Positions 9,784-17,512 of a stretch of 64,000 bases of DNA are shown piece after piece. Made by a program: the position numbers and the translations under genes. The stretch covers positions 186,001-250,000 of the forward strand of contig NZ_BDAU01000004.1 of NCBI RefSeq assembly GCF_001612615.1. The letters run 5' to 3'. Each line of letters starts with the position of its first letter. Within the stretch, counting starts at the first letter, position 1. Origin of the DNA: Nocardia amikacinitolerans NBRC 108937. GTDB taxonomy: Bacteria; Actinomycetota; Actinomycetes; Mycobacteriales; Mycobacteriaceae. The notes under the pieces are model-generated. The model saw only the letters and a program-made list of their open reading frames with translations. It did no database searches and was not told where the DNA came from.

Positions 9784-11403
9784 ATGACCTTTCTGTCTCT
9801 TTCCGATCTCACCTTTTCCTGGCCGGACGGCACTCCCGTATTCGAAGGCCTCGGCGCGGTGTTCCCGGCCGGGCACATCGGCCTCGTCGGCGTCAACGGC
9901 GCCGGGAAATCCACGCTGCTGCGCCTGATCGCGGGTGAGCTGACACCGGCGCGCGGCTCGGTCACGGTGTCGGGGCATCTCGGCTACCTGCGCCAGGATC
10001 TCGGGCTCGCCGACGGTCAGCGGGTCGACGCGGTGCTCGGCATCGTCTCGGTGCGAAAAGCGCTGCACCGCATCGAATCCGGTGCGGGCGACGAGCGCGA
10101 TTTCGAGACCGTCGGCGCCGCATGGGATGTCGAGGAGCGCGCCGTCGCGCTGCTCGGCAGGCTCGGGCTGCACTACGTCGCCGATTCGGCCGAGGGGCTC
10201 GACCGCGGGCTGGACACCCTCTCCGGCGGCGAGACCGTCCTGCTCGGGCTGGTCGCCGAATTGCTCGCCGAGCCCGACGTGTTGCTGCTCGACGAGCCGA
10301 CCAACAACCTGGATCACGTTGCGCGCGAACGCCTCTACGAGGTGATCGGACAGTTCTCCGGCACGGTGCTCACGGTGAGTCACGATCGCGAACTGCTCGA
10401 AGGGATGGACGCCATCGCGGAGTTGCGGGCCGGTGAGCTGCGGCTGTTCGGCGGGAACTACAGCGATTACGAGCGCATGGTCGACGCCGAACAACAGGCG
10501 GCGCGGTCCGCGGTGCGCGAGGCGCGCAACGATGTGCGCAGGCAGGCGCAGGAACTGGTCGAGACGCGCGTCAAGCTGGACCGCAGGCAGCGCTACGGCA
10601 AGAAGCAGGCCGAGAACATGCCGAAAATCCTTGCCGGGGCGCGTAAGCGGGCGGCGCAGGTGTCGGCGGGCAAGCTGCGCAACACCCACATCGAGCGGCT
10701 CGACACCGCCAAGGAACAGCTCAAGCAGGCGGAGGAACTGGTCCGCGACGACAAGGAGATTCGCATCGAGCTGCCCGACACCCGGCTCTACCCGGGGCAG
10801 GAGGTGCTCGCGTTGGACGAGGTGACGCTGGCCTGCGGGCCGACGGTCACGCTGCGGGTGTCGGGTCCGGAGCGGATCGCGCTGACCGGGCGCAACGGCG
10901 TCGGCAAGTCGACGCTGCTGCGCCGGATCGCGCAAGCGCCGCCGAAGGTGCCGTGGCGGATGCTGCCGCAGCGGCTGGACGTGTTCGACGCGAGTCGTTC
11001 GGTGTTCGAGAACGTGTCCGCCGCCGCACCGGAGGCGACGCCGCTGCGCATCCGAGCCCACTTGGCGCGCTTCCTGTTTCGCGGCGGCGACGCCGACGTG
11101 GCGGCGGGCGCGCTGTCGGGAGGCGAGCGGCTGCGCGCCGCCCTCGCCATGCTGCTGCTCGCCGAGCCCGCGCCGAAACTGTTGTTGCTCGACGAGCCGA
11201 CCAACAACCTCGATCTGCCCAGCCTGCGTCACCTCACCCAGGCGCTGGCCGGATTCGAGGGCGCGCTGATCGTGGTCAGCCACGACCCGCGCTTCCTCGA
11301 CGACATCGGGGTCACCCGGCGGCTCGAACTCACCGAGGAAGGACTCGTCGACGCCGAGAGAATCGTCGAAAAGGACGTGCCGGAGGCGGAGCCGACGGTC
11401 TGA
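9784..11403 (+). CDS. ABC-F family ATPase (ribosome-associated, possible antibiotic resistance)
   Basis: The 539-residue protein has two ABC ATPase domains and no membrane segment, the layout of ABC-F proteins that act on the ribosome. Domain 1 has Walker A GVNGAGKST (about residues 37-45), signature LSGGE and Walker B LLLDEPTNNLD. Domain 2 repeats these with GRNGVGKST, LSGGE and LLLDEPTNNLD. The linker between them (about 220-330) is charged and helical. Family members either protect the ribosome from drugs or tune translation, and length does not decide between these. The structured leader and the nearby biosynthetic operon make self-protection an attractive but unproven idea. Confidence 0.9.
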   Translation: MTFLSLSDLTFSWPDGTPVFEGLGAVFPAGHIGLVGVNGAGKSTLLRLIAGELTPARGSVTVSGHLGYLRQDLGLADGQRVDAVLGIVSVRKALHRIESGAGDERDFETVGAAWDVEERAVALLGRLGLHYVADSAEGLDRGLDTLSGGETVLLGLVAELLAEPDVLLLDEPTNNLDHVARERLYEVIGQFSGTVLTVSHDRELLEGMDAIAELRAGELRLFGGNYSDYERMVDAEQQAARSAVREARNDVRRQAQELVETRVKLDRRQRYGKKQAENMPKILAGARKRAAQVSAGKLRNTHIERLDTAKEQLKQAEELVRDDKEIRIELPDTRLYPGQEVLALDEVTLACGPTVTLRVSGPERIALTGRNGVGKSTLLRRIAQAPPKVPWRMLPQRLDVFDASRSVFENVSAAAPEATPLRIRAHLARFLFRGGDADVAAGALSGGERLRAALAMLLLAEPAPKLLLLDEPTNNLDLPSLRHLTQALAGFEGALIVVSHDPRFLDDIGVTRRLELTEEGLVDAERIVEKDVPEAEPTV

Positions 11404-11526
11404 CATGGGCGTGTTGCGCACCGGTGCTACCGCCTGGCAATATGTCCGAGTCGTCCGATTGGAGACGAAAAGCAGTGTCGGGCAGCGCTTCCGAGCCCAT
11501 GCCCAGGATCGAAGGGGGTCGACTCG

Positions 11527-11745
11527 GTGCAGTTCGCCCGACGCCTCGCCAGCACGTTCTTCGCCGCCGCCGCCCTGGTCGCGCTGGGCTCCGCCGCCGC
11601 GGGTACGGCCAACTCGGAGCCGTACTACAAGAACTGCGCCGCCGTCCGCGAAGCGGGCGAAGCCCCGCTCTACGAGGGCGAACCGGGCTACGCCGAGCAC
11701 CTGGACCGCGACGGCGACGGCATCGCCTGCGAGTCCAAGCGCTGA
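11527..11745 (+). CDS. Secreted excalibur (calcium-binding) domain protein
   Basis: This 72-residue protein consists of a signal peptide (MQFARRLASTFFAAAALVALGSAAAGTA) and one excalibur domain. The domain contains the calcium-loop motif DRDGDGIACE and a paired Cys (NCAAVREAG...ACE). It starts with GTG behind GAAGGGGG. Proteins of this type are extracytoplasmic and of unknown function, and are often present in several copies in Nocardia and mycobacteria. Confidence 0.88.
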   Translation: MQFARRLASTFFAAAALVALGSAAAGTANSEPYYKNCAAVREAGEAPLYEGEPGYAEHLDRDGDGIACESKR

Positions 11746-11777
11746 TCGGACCCGCCGCCCGGTCGTAGGATCGGGGA

Positions 11778-12569
11778 ATGACGGGCGAGCGGCGGTCACG
11801 GTGGCTCGGTGCGGAGTACGCGGAGACTTCGGCGCACCACCGTGCGGTGGACGAGTGGTTCCTGACGCGGATTCGTCCCGAGGCCGAGGACACCGTCGTC
11901 GATCTGGGGTGCGGTAGCGGGGAGTTCACCGCCGTGCTCGCGGAGTCGGTGCCGCGCGGGCGCGTGATCGGCGTGGACGAGGACCCGTCCATGCTCGCGG
12001 CCGCGGACCGGTATTCGGCGCCGAACCTGGAGTTCGTGCGTGCCTCGGCCACCGACTTCGATCGGCACCTCGAGCCGGGCGTCGCGGATCTGGTGGTGAG
12101 CCGGTCCATGCTGCACTGGCTCGCGGTCGCGGACTATCCAGCGGTCTTCGGCGCGGTGTATCGGACGCTGCGACCGGGCGGTTGGTTCCACTCGGAATCC
12201 GCGGGCGCGGGCAACATGGCGGGACTGATGGCGCTGCTCGGGCGCATCGCCGTAGCCAACGGGCTGCGACCGCCCGCACCATTCCCGGACGCCGGGATCG
12301 TGTTCGACATGCTGCGGACCACGGGATTCGACATCCCGGCCGACGGCGTCCGCACGGTCGCGCAGCTGCGCCCGTTCACCCGAGCCCAGCTCGCCGACAT
12401 GCTGCGCACGACCGCGTCGGTCTCCCTCACCCGGCAGGCCGAGGCCGCCGACGCGCACCGCCTTGTCGACGAACTGGTCGCCGGTACCGACGAACTGCTC
12501 CGTTCGGACGGCACCTACGACCAGACCTTCGTCCGCCTCGAGATCCTCGTCCGCCGCCCTTCGGACTGA
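11778..12569 (+). CDS. SAM-dependent class I methyltransferase
   Basis: The 263-residue product has the Rossmann SAM-binding motif VVDLGCGSGEF (about residues 41-51), an acidic residue after strand 2 (GVDEDPSM), and the later motif RTLRPGGWFH. The C-terminal half is variable, as in trans-aconitate or small-molecule methyltransferases. It converges with the flavoenzyme at the end of the N-N operon, only 14 bp separating their stop codons. A role as a tailoring enzyme of that pathway is possible, but it lies on the other strand, outside the operon. Confidence 0.83.
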   Translation: MTGERRSRWLGAEYAETSAHHRAVDEWFLTRIRPEAEDTVVDLGCGSGEFTAVLAESVPRGRVIGVDEDPSMLAAADRYSAPNLEFVRASATDFDRHLEPGVADLVVSRSMLHWLAVADYPAVFGAVYRTLRPGGWFHSESAGAGNMAGLMALLGRIAVANGLRPPAPFPDAGIVFDMLRTTGFDIPADGVRTVAQLRPFTRAQLADMLRTTASVSLTRQAEAADAHRLVDELVAGTDELLRSDGTYDQTFVRLEILVRRPSD

Positions 12570-12583
12570 ACCGGGCCGGACGT

Positions 12584-13762
12584 TCAGCTCACCAGGCCGA
12601 GGCAGAGCTTGAACGCGGGCGTGCCGCCCATCAGGTACGCGCCCGCGGACTGGAGGATGCGGTCCTGGGCGACGATGTGCTGGCACATGGTGTTGGTGTC
12701 GCGCAGCCAGCGGTCCAGCGGTGACGGCCGGTAGATCGCGGCCGTCTGGCGCAGGTCGTAGAGGCGGCCGACGATGGTGCGGGCGGTGCGGAACGCGTGC
12801 AGGCGCGAGAGCGGCAGCGCGGCGCGTTCGGTCGGGGTGAGTTCGTCGAGTGTGCCGCCCGCCTCGAGGATCTCCCACTGGCGGCGCAACGCCGCGTAGA
12901 CGCCCGAGCGGGCGGCGTGCAGTTCGGCCTCGCATTCGGCGATGGTCACCTGGACGCGGTAGTCGTCGGACTTGGCGGCGGATTCGGCCCGCGCGTAATC
13001 GAGCGCGGCCCTCGCCACGCCCAACGGCACCGCGGGCATGTTGCGCATGTGCACCTCTGGCTGGCCGAGCGGGCCGAAACCGTGGCGCACGGAGGCGAAT
13101 TCGAGCGTGTGCTCGTCGGGCACGAACACCTCGGCGATGCGGTAGTCGCAGCTGCCGCTGCCCGCGAGCCCCGTGGTGTGCCAGGTGTCTATGACCTCTA
13201 CCTGGGCGCGCGGCACCATGAACAGTCGCGAATCCGGCGCGCCGGCCGCGTCGCGCTCGGGTTCGCCGTCCCGCACGACGAACGCGCCCGATACCACCCA
13301 GTCGGCGTGCGTGATGCCGCTGCCGAACTGCCAGCGTCCGCTGAGCCGGAACCCGCCGGGCACGCGCTCGGCGCGGCCGGTCGGGAACAGCAGGCCCGCG
13401 GTCACCATGTCCAGGCTCGGGAACATCTCCTTGGCGACCGGCTCGTCGAGGTACCGGGCGTAGAGGCCGGTGTCGGAGCCGATCATGGCGCACCAGCCGA
13501 CCGAGGCGTCACCGTAGGCCAGCGCCTCGACCACCTCGGTCTGTTCGATCGAGCTGAGCTCGGGCCCGCCCCAGTCGCGGGCGAAGGCCATGCGGAAAAC
13601 GCCCGCGTCGCGCAGCAGCTCGACGATGTCGGCGGGCAGGCGGCGGGCGGCCTCGATCTCCTCGGCGCGCTCGCGCAACCGGGGCGCCAGCGCTTGGGCG
13701 CGGGCCAGGATCTCGGCGCCCGCGCCGAGCGAGGTGGTGGACGGTTCGTCGACGAGGGTCAT
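12584..13762 (-). CDS. Acyl-CoA-dehydrogenase-like flavoprotein (group D monooxygenase or dehydrogenase)
   Basis: The 392-residue protein has the acyl-CoA dehydrogenase fold pattern: an all-alpha N-terminal domain (LPADIVELLRDAGVFRMAFARDWGGPE), a middle beta domain (FRLSGRWQFGSGITHADWVV) and a C-terminal helical domain. It most resembles FMN/FAD-dependent members such as HsaA-type hydroxylases and N-oxygenases rather than true acyl-CoA dehydrogenases, and no clear catalytic Glu for CoA-thioester oxidation was identified. Its ATG overlaps the stop of the BBE oxidase by 4 nt (13759-13762). It is the last of nine coupled genes. It probably oxidises or hydroxylates a late intermediate; a partner flavin reductase is not encoded nearby. 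Confidence 0.82.
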   Translation of the reverse strand: MTLVDEPSTTSLGAGAEILARAQALAPRLRERAEEIEAARRLPADIVELLRDAGVFRMAFARDWGGPELSSIEQTEVVEALAYGDASVGWCAMIGSDTGLYARYLDEPVAKEMFPSLDMVTAGLLFPTGRAERVPGGFRLSGRWQFGSGITHADWVVSGAFVVRDGEPERDAAGAPDSRLFMVPRAQVEVIDTWHTTGLAGSGSCDYRIAEVFVPDEHTLEFASVRHGFGPLGQPEVHMRNMPAVPLGVARAALDYARAESAAKSDDYRVQVTIAECEAELHAARSGVYAALRRQWEILEAGGTLDELTPTERAALPLSRLHAFRTARTIVGRLYDLRQTAAIYRPSPLDRWLRDTNTMCQHIVAQDRILQSAGAYLMGGTPAFKLCLGLVS

Positions 13763-15132
13763 GCCTGGGGCTCCTTGCTGAGTGTGGTGATCGCCTGGGG
13801 GAAGCGGAAGAAGCCGTCCGGGTCGTACCGGTGCTTCACCTGCGCCAGGCGGGCGTGGTTGGGTCCGTAGTAGGCGGACGGGTCGGTGAGGGCGGGGTCG
13901 GTGAAGTTGACGTAGGCGGCGTCGGTGGCGTACCCGCCCAGCTCCGCGTAGAGGCCGTCGAGCCATTCGAGGTTGCACCACATCGTCCGCGCCGAGTCGG
14001 TCGCGCTCCACGAGGTGTCCATGGAGACGAGGAACAGCGTGTCGCGGTGCGGGAAAGCGGTGTCGCCGACCGGGATTCGGTTGATCGCGCCGCCCCAGGT
14101 GAACAGCGCGACGCCCGCGCCGTCGGGGTTGGCACTGCCCGGCCAGCGATCGACGGCGTCGACGACGACATCGATCCCGGCTTCGGTCAACGGTTTCGGC
14201 GTGCATCGGGTACGCACCGCGAACGGGTCGCCGGAGGTCTCGTGGTGCAGGAAGTCCTTGGCCTGCCAGTAGTTCCGATCCGCGATGTCGACCCGGCGGG
14301 GCGTCGCGGCCGCGAGCGCGGGTGCGAGCAGTTCGCGCAATTCCGTTGCGGGACCGAGGTGCTGGCCGATCACGGAGACGACGCCGGGATCCTCGCCCGC
14401 GCGGCTCGCGCCGATGCGCGCCGCGAATTCGTCGGGCGCGGCCGCCATGATCTCCTGCATGACCGCGAGCACCCGCCGGGCGTCGCGCCATTCCCACAGC
14501 AGCAGGCAGGTCGAGCTGGGCACGGTGTCGCGGGCCTGGAACGTGAACGAGGTGTTCACCCCGAGGTTTCCGCCGCCGCCTCCGCGGCAGGCCCAGAACA
14601 GGTCCGCGTTCTCGCGGGCGTGGCAGCGCAACGTGCTGCCGTCGGCCAGCACGATCTCGGTCGCCACCAGCGCGTCCGCGGTGAGCCCGAACGCGCGTGA
14701 CACCGCGGCGACGCCGCCGCCGAGTACCAGCCCGCCGATGCCGACCTGATTCGAATTGCCAAGTGGCACAGCGAGATCGTGCTCTTGCAGCGCGGCGTAC
14801 ACCGCGCCGTTTGTCGCGCCGCCGCCCACGGTGACCAGACCGTTCGCCGGATCGACCCGCACCTCGCCGAGGCCACTCAGGTCGAGCACCAGCCCGGTGC
14901 CGACCGAATGGCCCGCGTAGCTGTGCCCGCCGCCGCGCGCCACCAGCGGCACATCTTCCTCGCGCGCCCATCGGATGGCGCGCGCGACGTCGGTGGCGTC
15001 GCGGACCGACAGCACCGCGCGCGGCCGAATGTCGGCGTAGCGCTTGTTGAACGGGACGCTCACCGCCGCGAAGCCGTCGTCGCCGGGGTAGCGCACCGTC
15101 CCGGCGTTGAGGCGATCCAGACTCGCGATCAT
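13759..15132 (-). CDS. FAD-linked oxidase, berberine-bridge-enzyme (BBE) family
   Basis: The 457-residue protein has the PCMH-type FAD-binding domain with VPLVARGGGHSYAGHSVG, whose His is the usual site of the 8-alpha-histidyl-FAD bond. The family signature DLFWACRGGGGGNLGV follows, and a C-terminal BBE element (YYGPNHARLAQVKHRYDP). The second FAD-linking Cys of bicovalent members is absent: the equivalent loop reads LGNSNQVGIGG. No signal peptide is seen, so it is probably cytoplasmic. Such oxidases remove two electrons from alcohols, amines or cyclising intermediates using O2. In this operon it could oxidise a hydrazine or hydrazide. Translationally coupled at both ends by ATGA overlaps. 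Confidence 0.88.
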   Translation of the reverse strand: MIASLDRLNAGTVRYPGDDGFAAVSVPFNKRYADIRPRAVLSVRDATDVARAIRWAREEDVPLVARGGGHSYAGHSVGTGLVLDLSGLGEVRVDPANGLVTVGGGATNGAVYAALQEHDLAVPLGNSNQVGIGGLVLGGGVAAVSRAFGLTADALVATEIVLADGSTLRCHARENADLFWACRGGGGGNLGVNTSFTFQARDTVPSSTCLLLWEWRDARRVLAVMQEIMAAAPDEFAARIGASRAGEDPGVVSVIGQHLGPATELRELLAPALAAATPRRVDIADRNYWQAKDFLHHETSGDPFAVRTRCTPKPLTEAGIDVVVDAVDRWPGSANPDGAGVALFTWGGAINRIPVGDTAFPHRDTLFLVSMDTSWSATDSARTMWCNLEWLDGLYAELGGYATDAAYVNFTDPALTDPSAYYGPNHARLAQVKHRYDPDGFFRFPQAITTLSKEPQA

Positions 15133-15881
15133 CGGACCACCTCCGCAGAAGTCGCGCGGCCGTAGCGGTCGAAGGCGGCGAGGTCCGGCGTACCGCGTCC
15201 GATCGCCGCCCACCGCCGGTCGGGCCCGGTGCGTGGGCATGGCGCCTGCTGCGGGGCGTCGAGGTCTTCGGTCACCGCAGGATTCGTTCGACGCTGCTCG
15301 TCAGGGCATGTCGGCACCGGCGTGGCCGATCCCGTCGCGAGGCGGGGGACCTGGGCGGCGCTGTCGGTCAGTGCCGCCTCGCGGTGGACGTCGGAAAGTG
15401 CGGAGGCCGAAGGGGAAACGGCTCCTGCCCCTGCCGCGAGGCGGGGGCGGTGGGCGGCGCTGTCGGTCAGTGCCGCCTCGCGGTCGACGTCGGAAAGTGT
15501 GGAGGCCGAAGGGGAAACGGCCCCTGCCCCTGCCGCGAGGCGGGGGCGGTGGGCGGCGCTGTCGGTCAGTGCCGCCCCGCGGTCGACGTCGGAAAGTGTG
15601 GAGGCCGAAGGGGAAACGGCCCCTGCCCCTGCCGCGAGACGGGGGCTGTGGGCGGCGCTGTCGGTCAGTGCAGCCTCGCGGTCGACGTCGAGAAGTGCGG
15701 AGGCCGAAGGAAAGACGTCGTCCACCGCCCCTGACCCTGCCGCGAGACTGGCGGTGTCGGCGGCACTGACGGGCAGTGTCGCTCCGATTTCGAGGTCGAG
15801 AGGCGCGGAGGCCGGAAGGACAACGTCGTCCCCTCCCGCGTCCCACGGTCGCACTCCCAACCGCCGCAGCAGCCGGTTCAT
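15129..15881 (-). CDS. Low-complexity protein with 33-residue tandem repeats (unknown function)
   Basis: I do not recognise this 250-residue protein. The N-terminus is short and basic (MNRLLRRLGVRPWD). The middle consists of about four near-identical Ala/Ser-rich repeats of 33 residues built around SPSAS-x-LSDVDREAALTDSA and RPRLAAGAGA. The tail contains two Cys and ends RWAAIGRGTPDLAAFDRYGR and a few more residues. The repeats come from 99-bp DNA repeats, so all frames stay open here. The minus frame is chosen because its ATG and TGA both overlap neighbours by 4 nt (15881/15878 and 15129/15132). It could be a disordered scaffold, a peptide precursor or a carrier; none can be shown. Confidence 0.6.
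   Translation of the reverse strand: MNRLLRRLGVRPWDAGGDDVVLPASAPLDLEIGATLPVSAADTASLAAGSGAVDDVFPSASALLDVDREAALTDSAAHSPRLAAGAGAVSPSASTLSDVDRGAALTDSAAHRPRLAAGAGAVSPSASTLSDVDREAALTDSAAHRPRLAAGAGAVSPSASALSDVHREAALTDSAAQVPRLATGSATPVPTCPDEQRRTNPAVTEDLDAPQQAPCPRTGPDRRWAAIGRGTPDLAAFDRYGRATSAEVVR
15336..15770. repeat. Tandem repeat, 99-bp units (minisatellite inside a coding region)
   Basis: The landmark CGCGAG + C-rich/G-rich stretch recurs at 15336, 15435, 15534 and 15633 (exactly 99 bp apart) and in a degenerate copy at 15741 (108 bp). The internal landmark CTGTCGGTCAGTG recurs at 15361, 15460, 15559 and 15658 with the same spacing. Copies 2 and 3 are nearly identical. The unit length is divisible by three, so copy-number changes would keep the frame. 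Confidence 0.95.
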
Positions 15882-16201
15882 CGGATCTCCTCCAGGTAGG
15901 AGATCCCGCTGCTCGCGTTGGGCCCGTAGCGTTCCCACTCCTCGCGCAGCCGCAGCGGCCCGCCGTCGGAGGGCTCCGGTTCCGAACGGGTGAAGCCCGA
16001 GACGATGTCGCCGCCGTGCAGGACCATCGTGTAGGCCAGGTGCAGCACCCCGTCGGCGTCGCAGAGGCCGTTGAGCGCGCCGCGGCGCACCTTGCCGCCC
16101 GCGAAGGACGCCCACACCAGATCGCCGCGCTGGTAGTAGCGCGCGACGACCCCGTCGTCGCTGTCCGGGTTGCGGAACCTGCGGCCGTCGTAGTTGATCA
16201 T
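15878..16201 (-). CDS. Small conserved-looking protein, unknown function
   Basis: This 107-residue protein starts MINYDGRRFRNPDSDDG and contains YYQRGDLVWASFAGGKVRRG, LNGLCDADGVLHLAYTMV and a C-terminal LREEWERYGPNASSGISYLE. I recall similar small proteins in actinobacteria, sometimes annotated as N-acetylglutamate synthase without good reason. The pattern suggests a small beta-barrel or sheet rather than a GNAT fold. Its ATG overlaps the ATP-grasp stop and its stop overlaps the next ATG, so it is expressed with the operon. It could be a binding or accessory protein for the ligase. Confidence 0.72.
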   Translation of the reverse strand: MINYDGRRFRNPDSDDGVVARYYQRGDLVWASFAGGKVRRGALNGLCDADGVLHLAYTMVLHGGDIVSGFTRSEPEPSDGGPLRLREEWERYGPNASSGISYLEEIR

Positions 16202-17496
16202 TTGTCGGCGTCCAGGAGTCCGGCGGGCAGGGTGAACGCGGCGCCGGGCGCGAGCGGTTCCAGCGGATCGCCGACCAGCTCGACCGAAGCGCCTGCCGCC
16301 TTGAGCAATTCGGAGCAGCGCGGCGCGTCGGCGGCCTCGCACACGACGAACGAGTGGCGGGCGATGTAGCCGCCGGGCGGCAGCCGCAGCTCCGCGCCGG
16401 GCTCCACCATCGCGGCGGCGGTGACCAGACCTGGCGCGTGCTCGGGCACCGTCACCGAGCGCACGAGCGTGTCGTGTTCGGGGTAGCCGAAGCGGATGCC
16501 CGCCGCGGCCTTGCGGGTGGGGGTGGTCGCGGGCCGGTGCCCGGTGGCGACATCGACCAGCACCTCACCGGGATCGATGCCGGTGGCGATCTTGCCGAGG
16601 AACGGGATGAGATCGCCGCCGAGGCGGCCGTTGACCTCGATGATGAGCGGTCCGCGCGCGGTCAGCCGCACCTCGGTGTGCGTGATGCCGTTCTCCACCC
16701 CGAGCTCGCGGTGCGCGGCGGCGAGCGTGCCGATCAGTGCCTCGTCGTCCAGCAGCGGGTCGGCCGCGTCGACGAGATGACCCAGCTCCTCGAAGTAGGG
16801 TTCCAACCCGGTTCGCTTGCGCGCCAGGAACATCGGCAGGTACTCGCCCTTGTAGACCGCGGCGTCGACGCTGATCTCCGGGCCCACCGCGAACTCCTCG
16901 ACGATGGCGGTGCCGCGGAACGGTTCGTCGCCGATGGTGCTCGCGCCGGTGGCGGTGGCGAAGGCGGCGTCGAGCTCGGTGCGATCGGCGGCAAGCACCA
17001 CGCCCATGCTCGCGCCGAGCGCCTGCGGCTTCACCACCACCGGGTAGCCGATGCGGTCGGCGGCCGCCCGCGCCTGCTCGAGGGTGCCGGTGAGCTCGAA
17101 ACGGGGTTGCACGAGCCCGGCGTTGGTGAGCACCGAGCGGGTCCGGTTCTTGTCGCGGCAGCCGCGCACACCGGTGGCGGTCAGGCCGGGCACGCCGAAC
17201 TCGTCGGCCAGGTCGGCGGCGGGCTGGACCAGTGGCTCGTCCCAGCACAGCACGCCGACCACCCGCCTGCGGGCGGTGACCTTGCGCGCCTCGGCGGCCA
17301 GCAGGGCGTGGTCGAAGACGTTGGCGACCACGATCTCGTCGAAATAGGCGTGCTGCCAGGTGGGTTCGATGTTGTTGAGCAGCACGAGGTCCAAGCCGCG
17401 GGAGCGCGCCCGCGCCATGACCGAGCGCACCAGGTACTCCCGGTACAGGCGCAGTCCGCTGCCGATCACCAGCAGCACGTCGTTGGTGGGGGTCAT
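16198..17496 (-). CDS. ATP-grasp ligase (carboxylate-amine ligase type)
   Basis: The 432-residue protein has the three ATP-grasp parts. They are a pre-ATP-grasp domain (1-110), an ATP-binding segment with YPVVVKPQALGASMGV (Lys155 and the flexible loop 159-167) and AIVEEFAVGPEISVDAAV (198-214), and a metal site with THTEVRLT (Glu274) and IIEVNGRLGGD (287-294). It most resembles L-amino-acid ligases and carnosine-synthase-like members. These activate a carboxylate as acyl phosphate and form an amide with an amine. Within the hydrazine operon it is the likely enzyme that couples a hydrazino acid, or the lysine-linked hydrazine, to a second amino acid or to ammonia. The start is ATG behind GGAAGG, 16 bp after the oxidase stop. 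Confidence 0.9.
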   Translation of the reverse strand: MTPTNDVLLVIGSGLRLYREYLVRSVMARARSRGLDLVLLNNIEPTWQHAYFDEIVVANVFDHALLAAEARKVTARRRVVGVLCWDEPLVQPAADLADEFGVPGLTATGVRGCRDKNRTRSVLTNAGLVQPRFELTGTLEQARAAADRIGYPVVVKPQALGASMGVVLAADRTELDAAFATATGASTIGDEPFRGTAIVEEFAVGPEISVDAAVYKGEYLPMFLARKRTGLEPYFEELGHLVDAADPLLDDEALIGTLAAAHRELGVENGITHTEVRLTARGPLIIEVNGRLGGDLIPFLGKIATGIDPGEVLVDVATGHRPATTPTRKAAAGIRFGYPEHDTLVRSVTVPEHAPGLVTAAAMVEPGAELRLPPGGYIARHSFVVCEAADAPRCSELLKAAGASVELVGDPLEPLAPGAAFTLPAGLLDADK

Positions 17497-17512
17497 GATG
17501 CTTCCTTCCGCA

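Noticed and set aside
15336..15770. CRISPR array
   Set aside because: The repeats are directly adjacent 99-bp units without unique spacers and lie in a coding frame.
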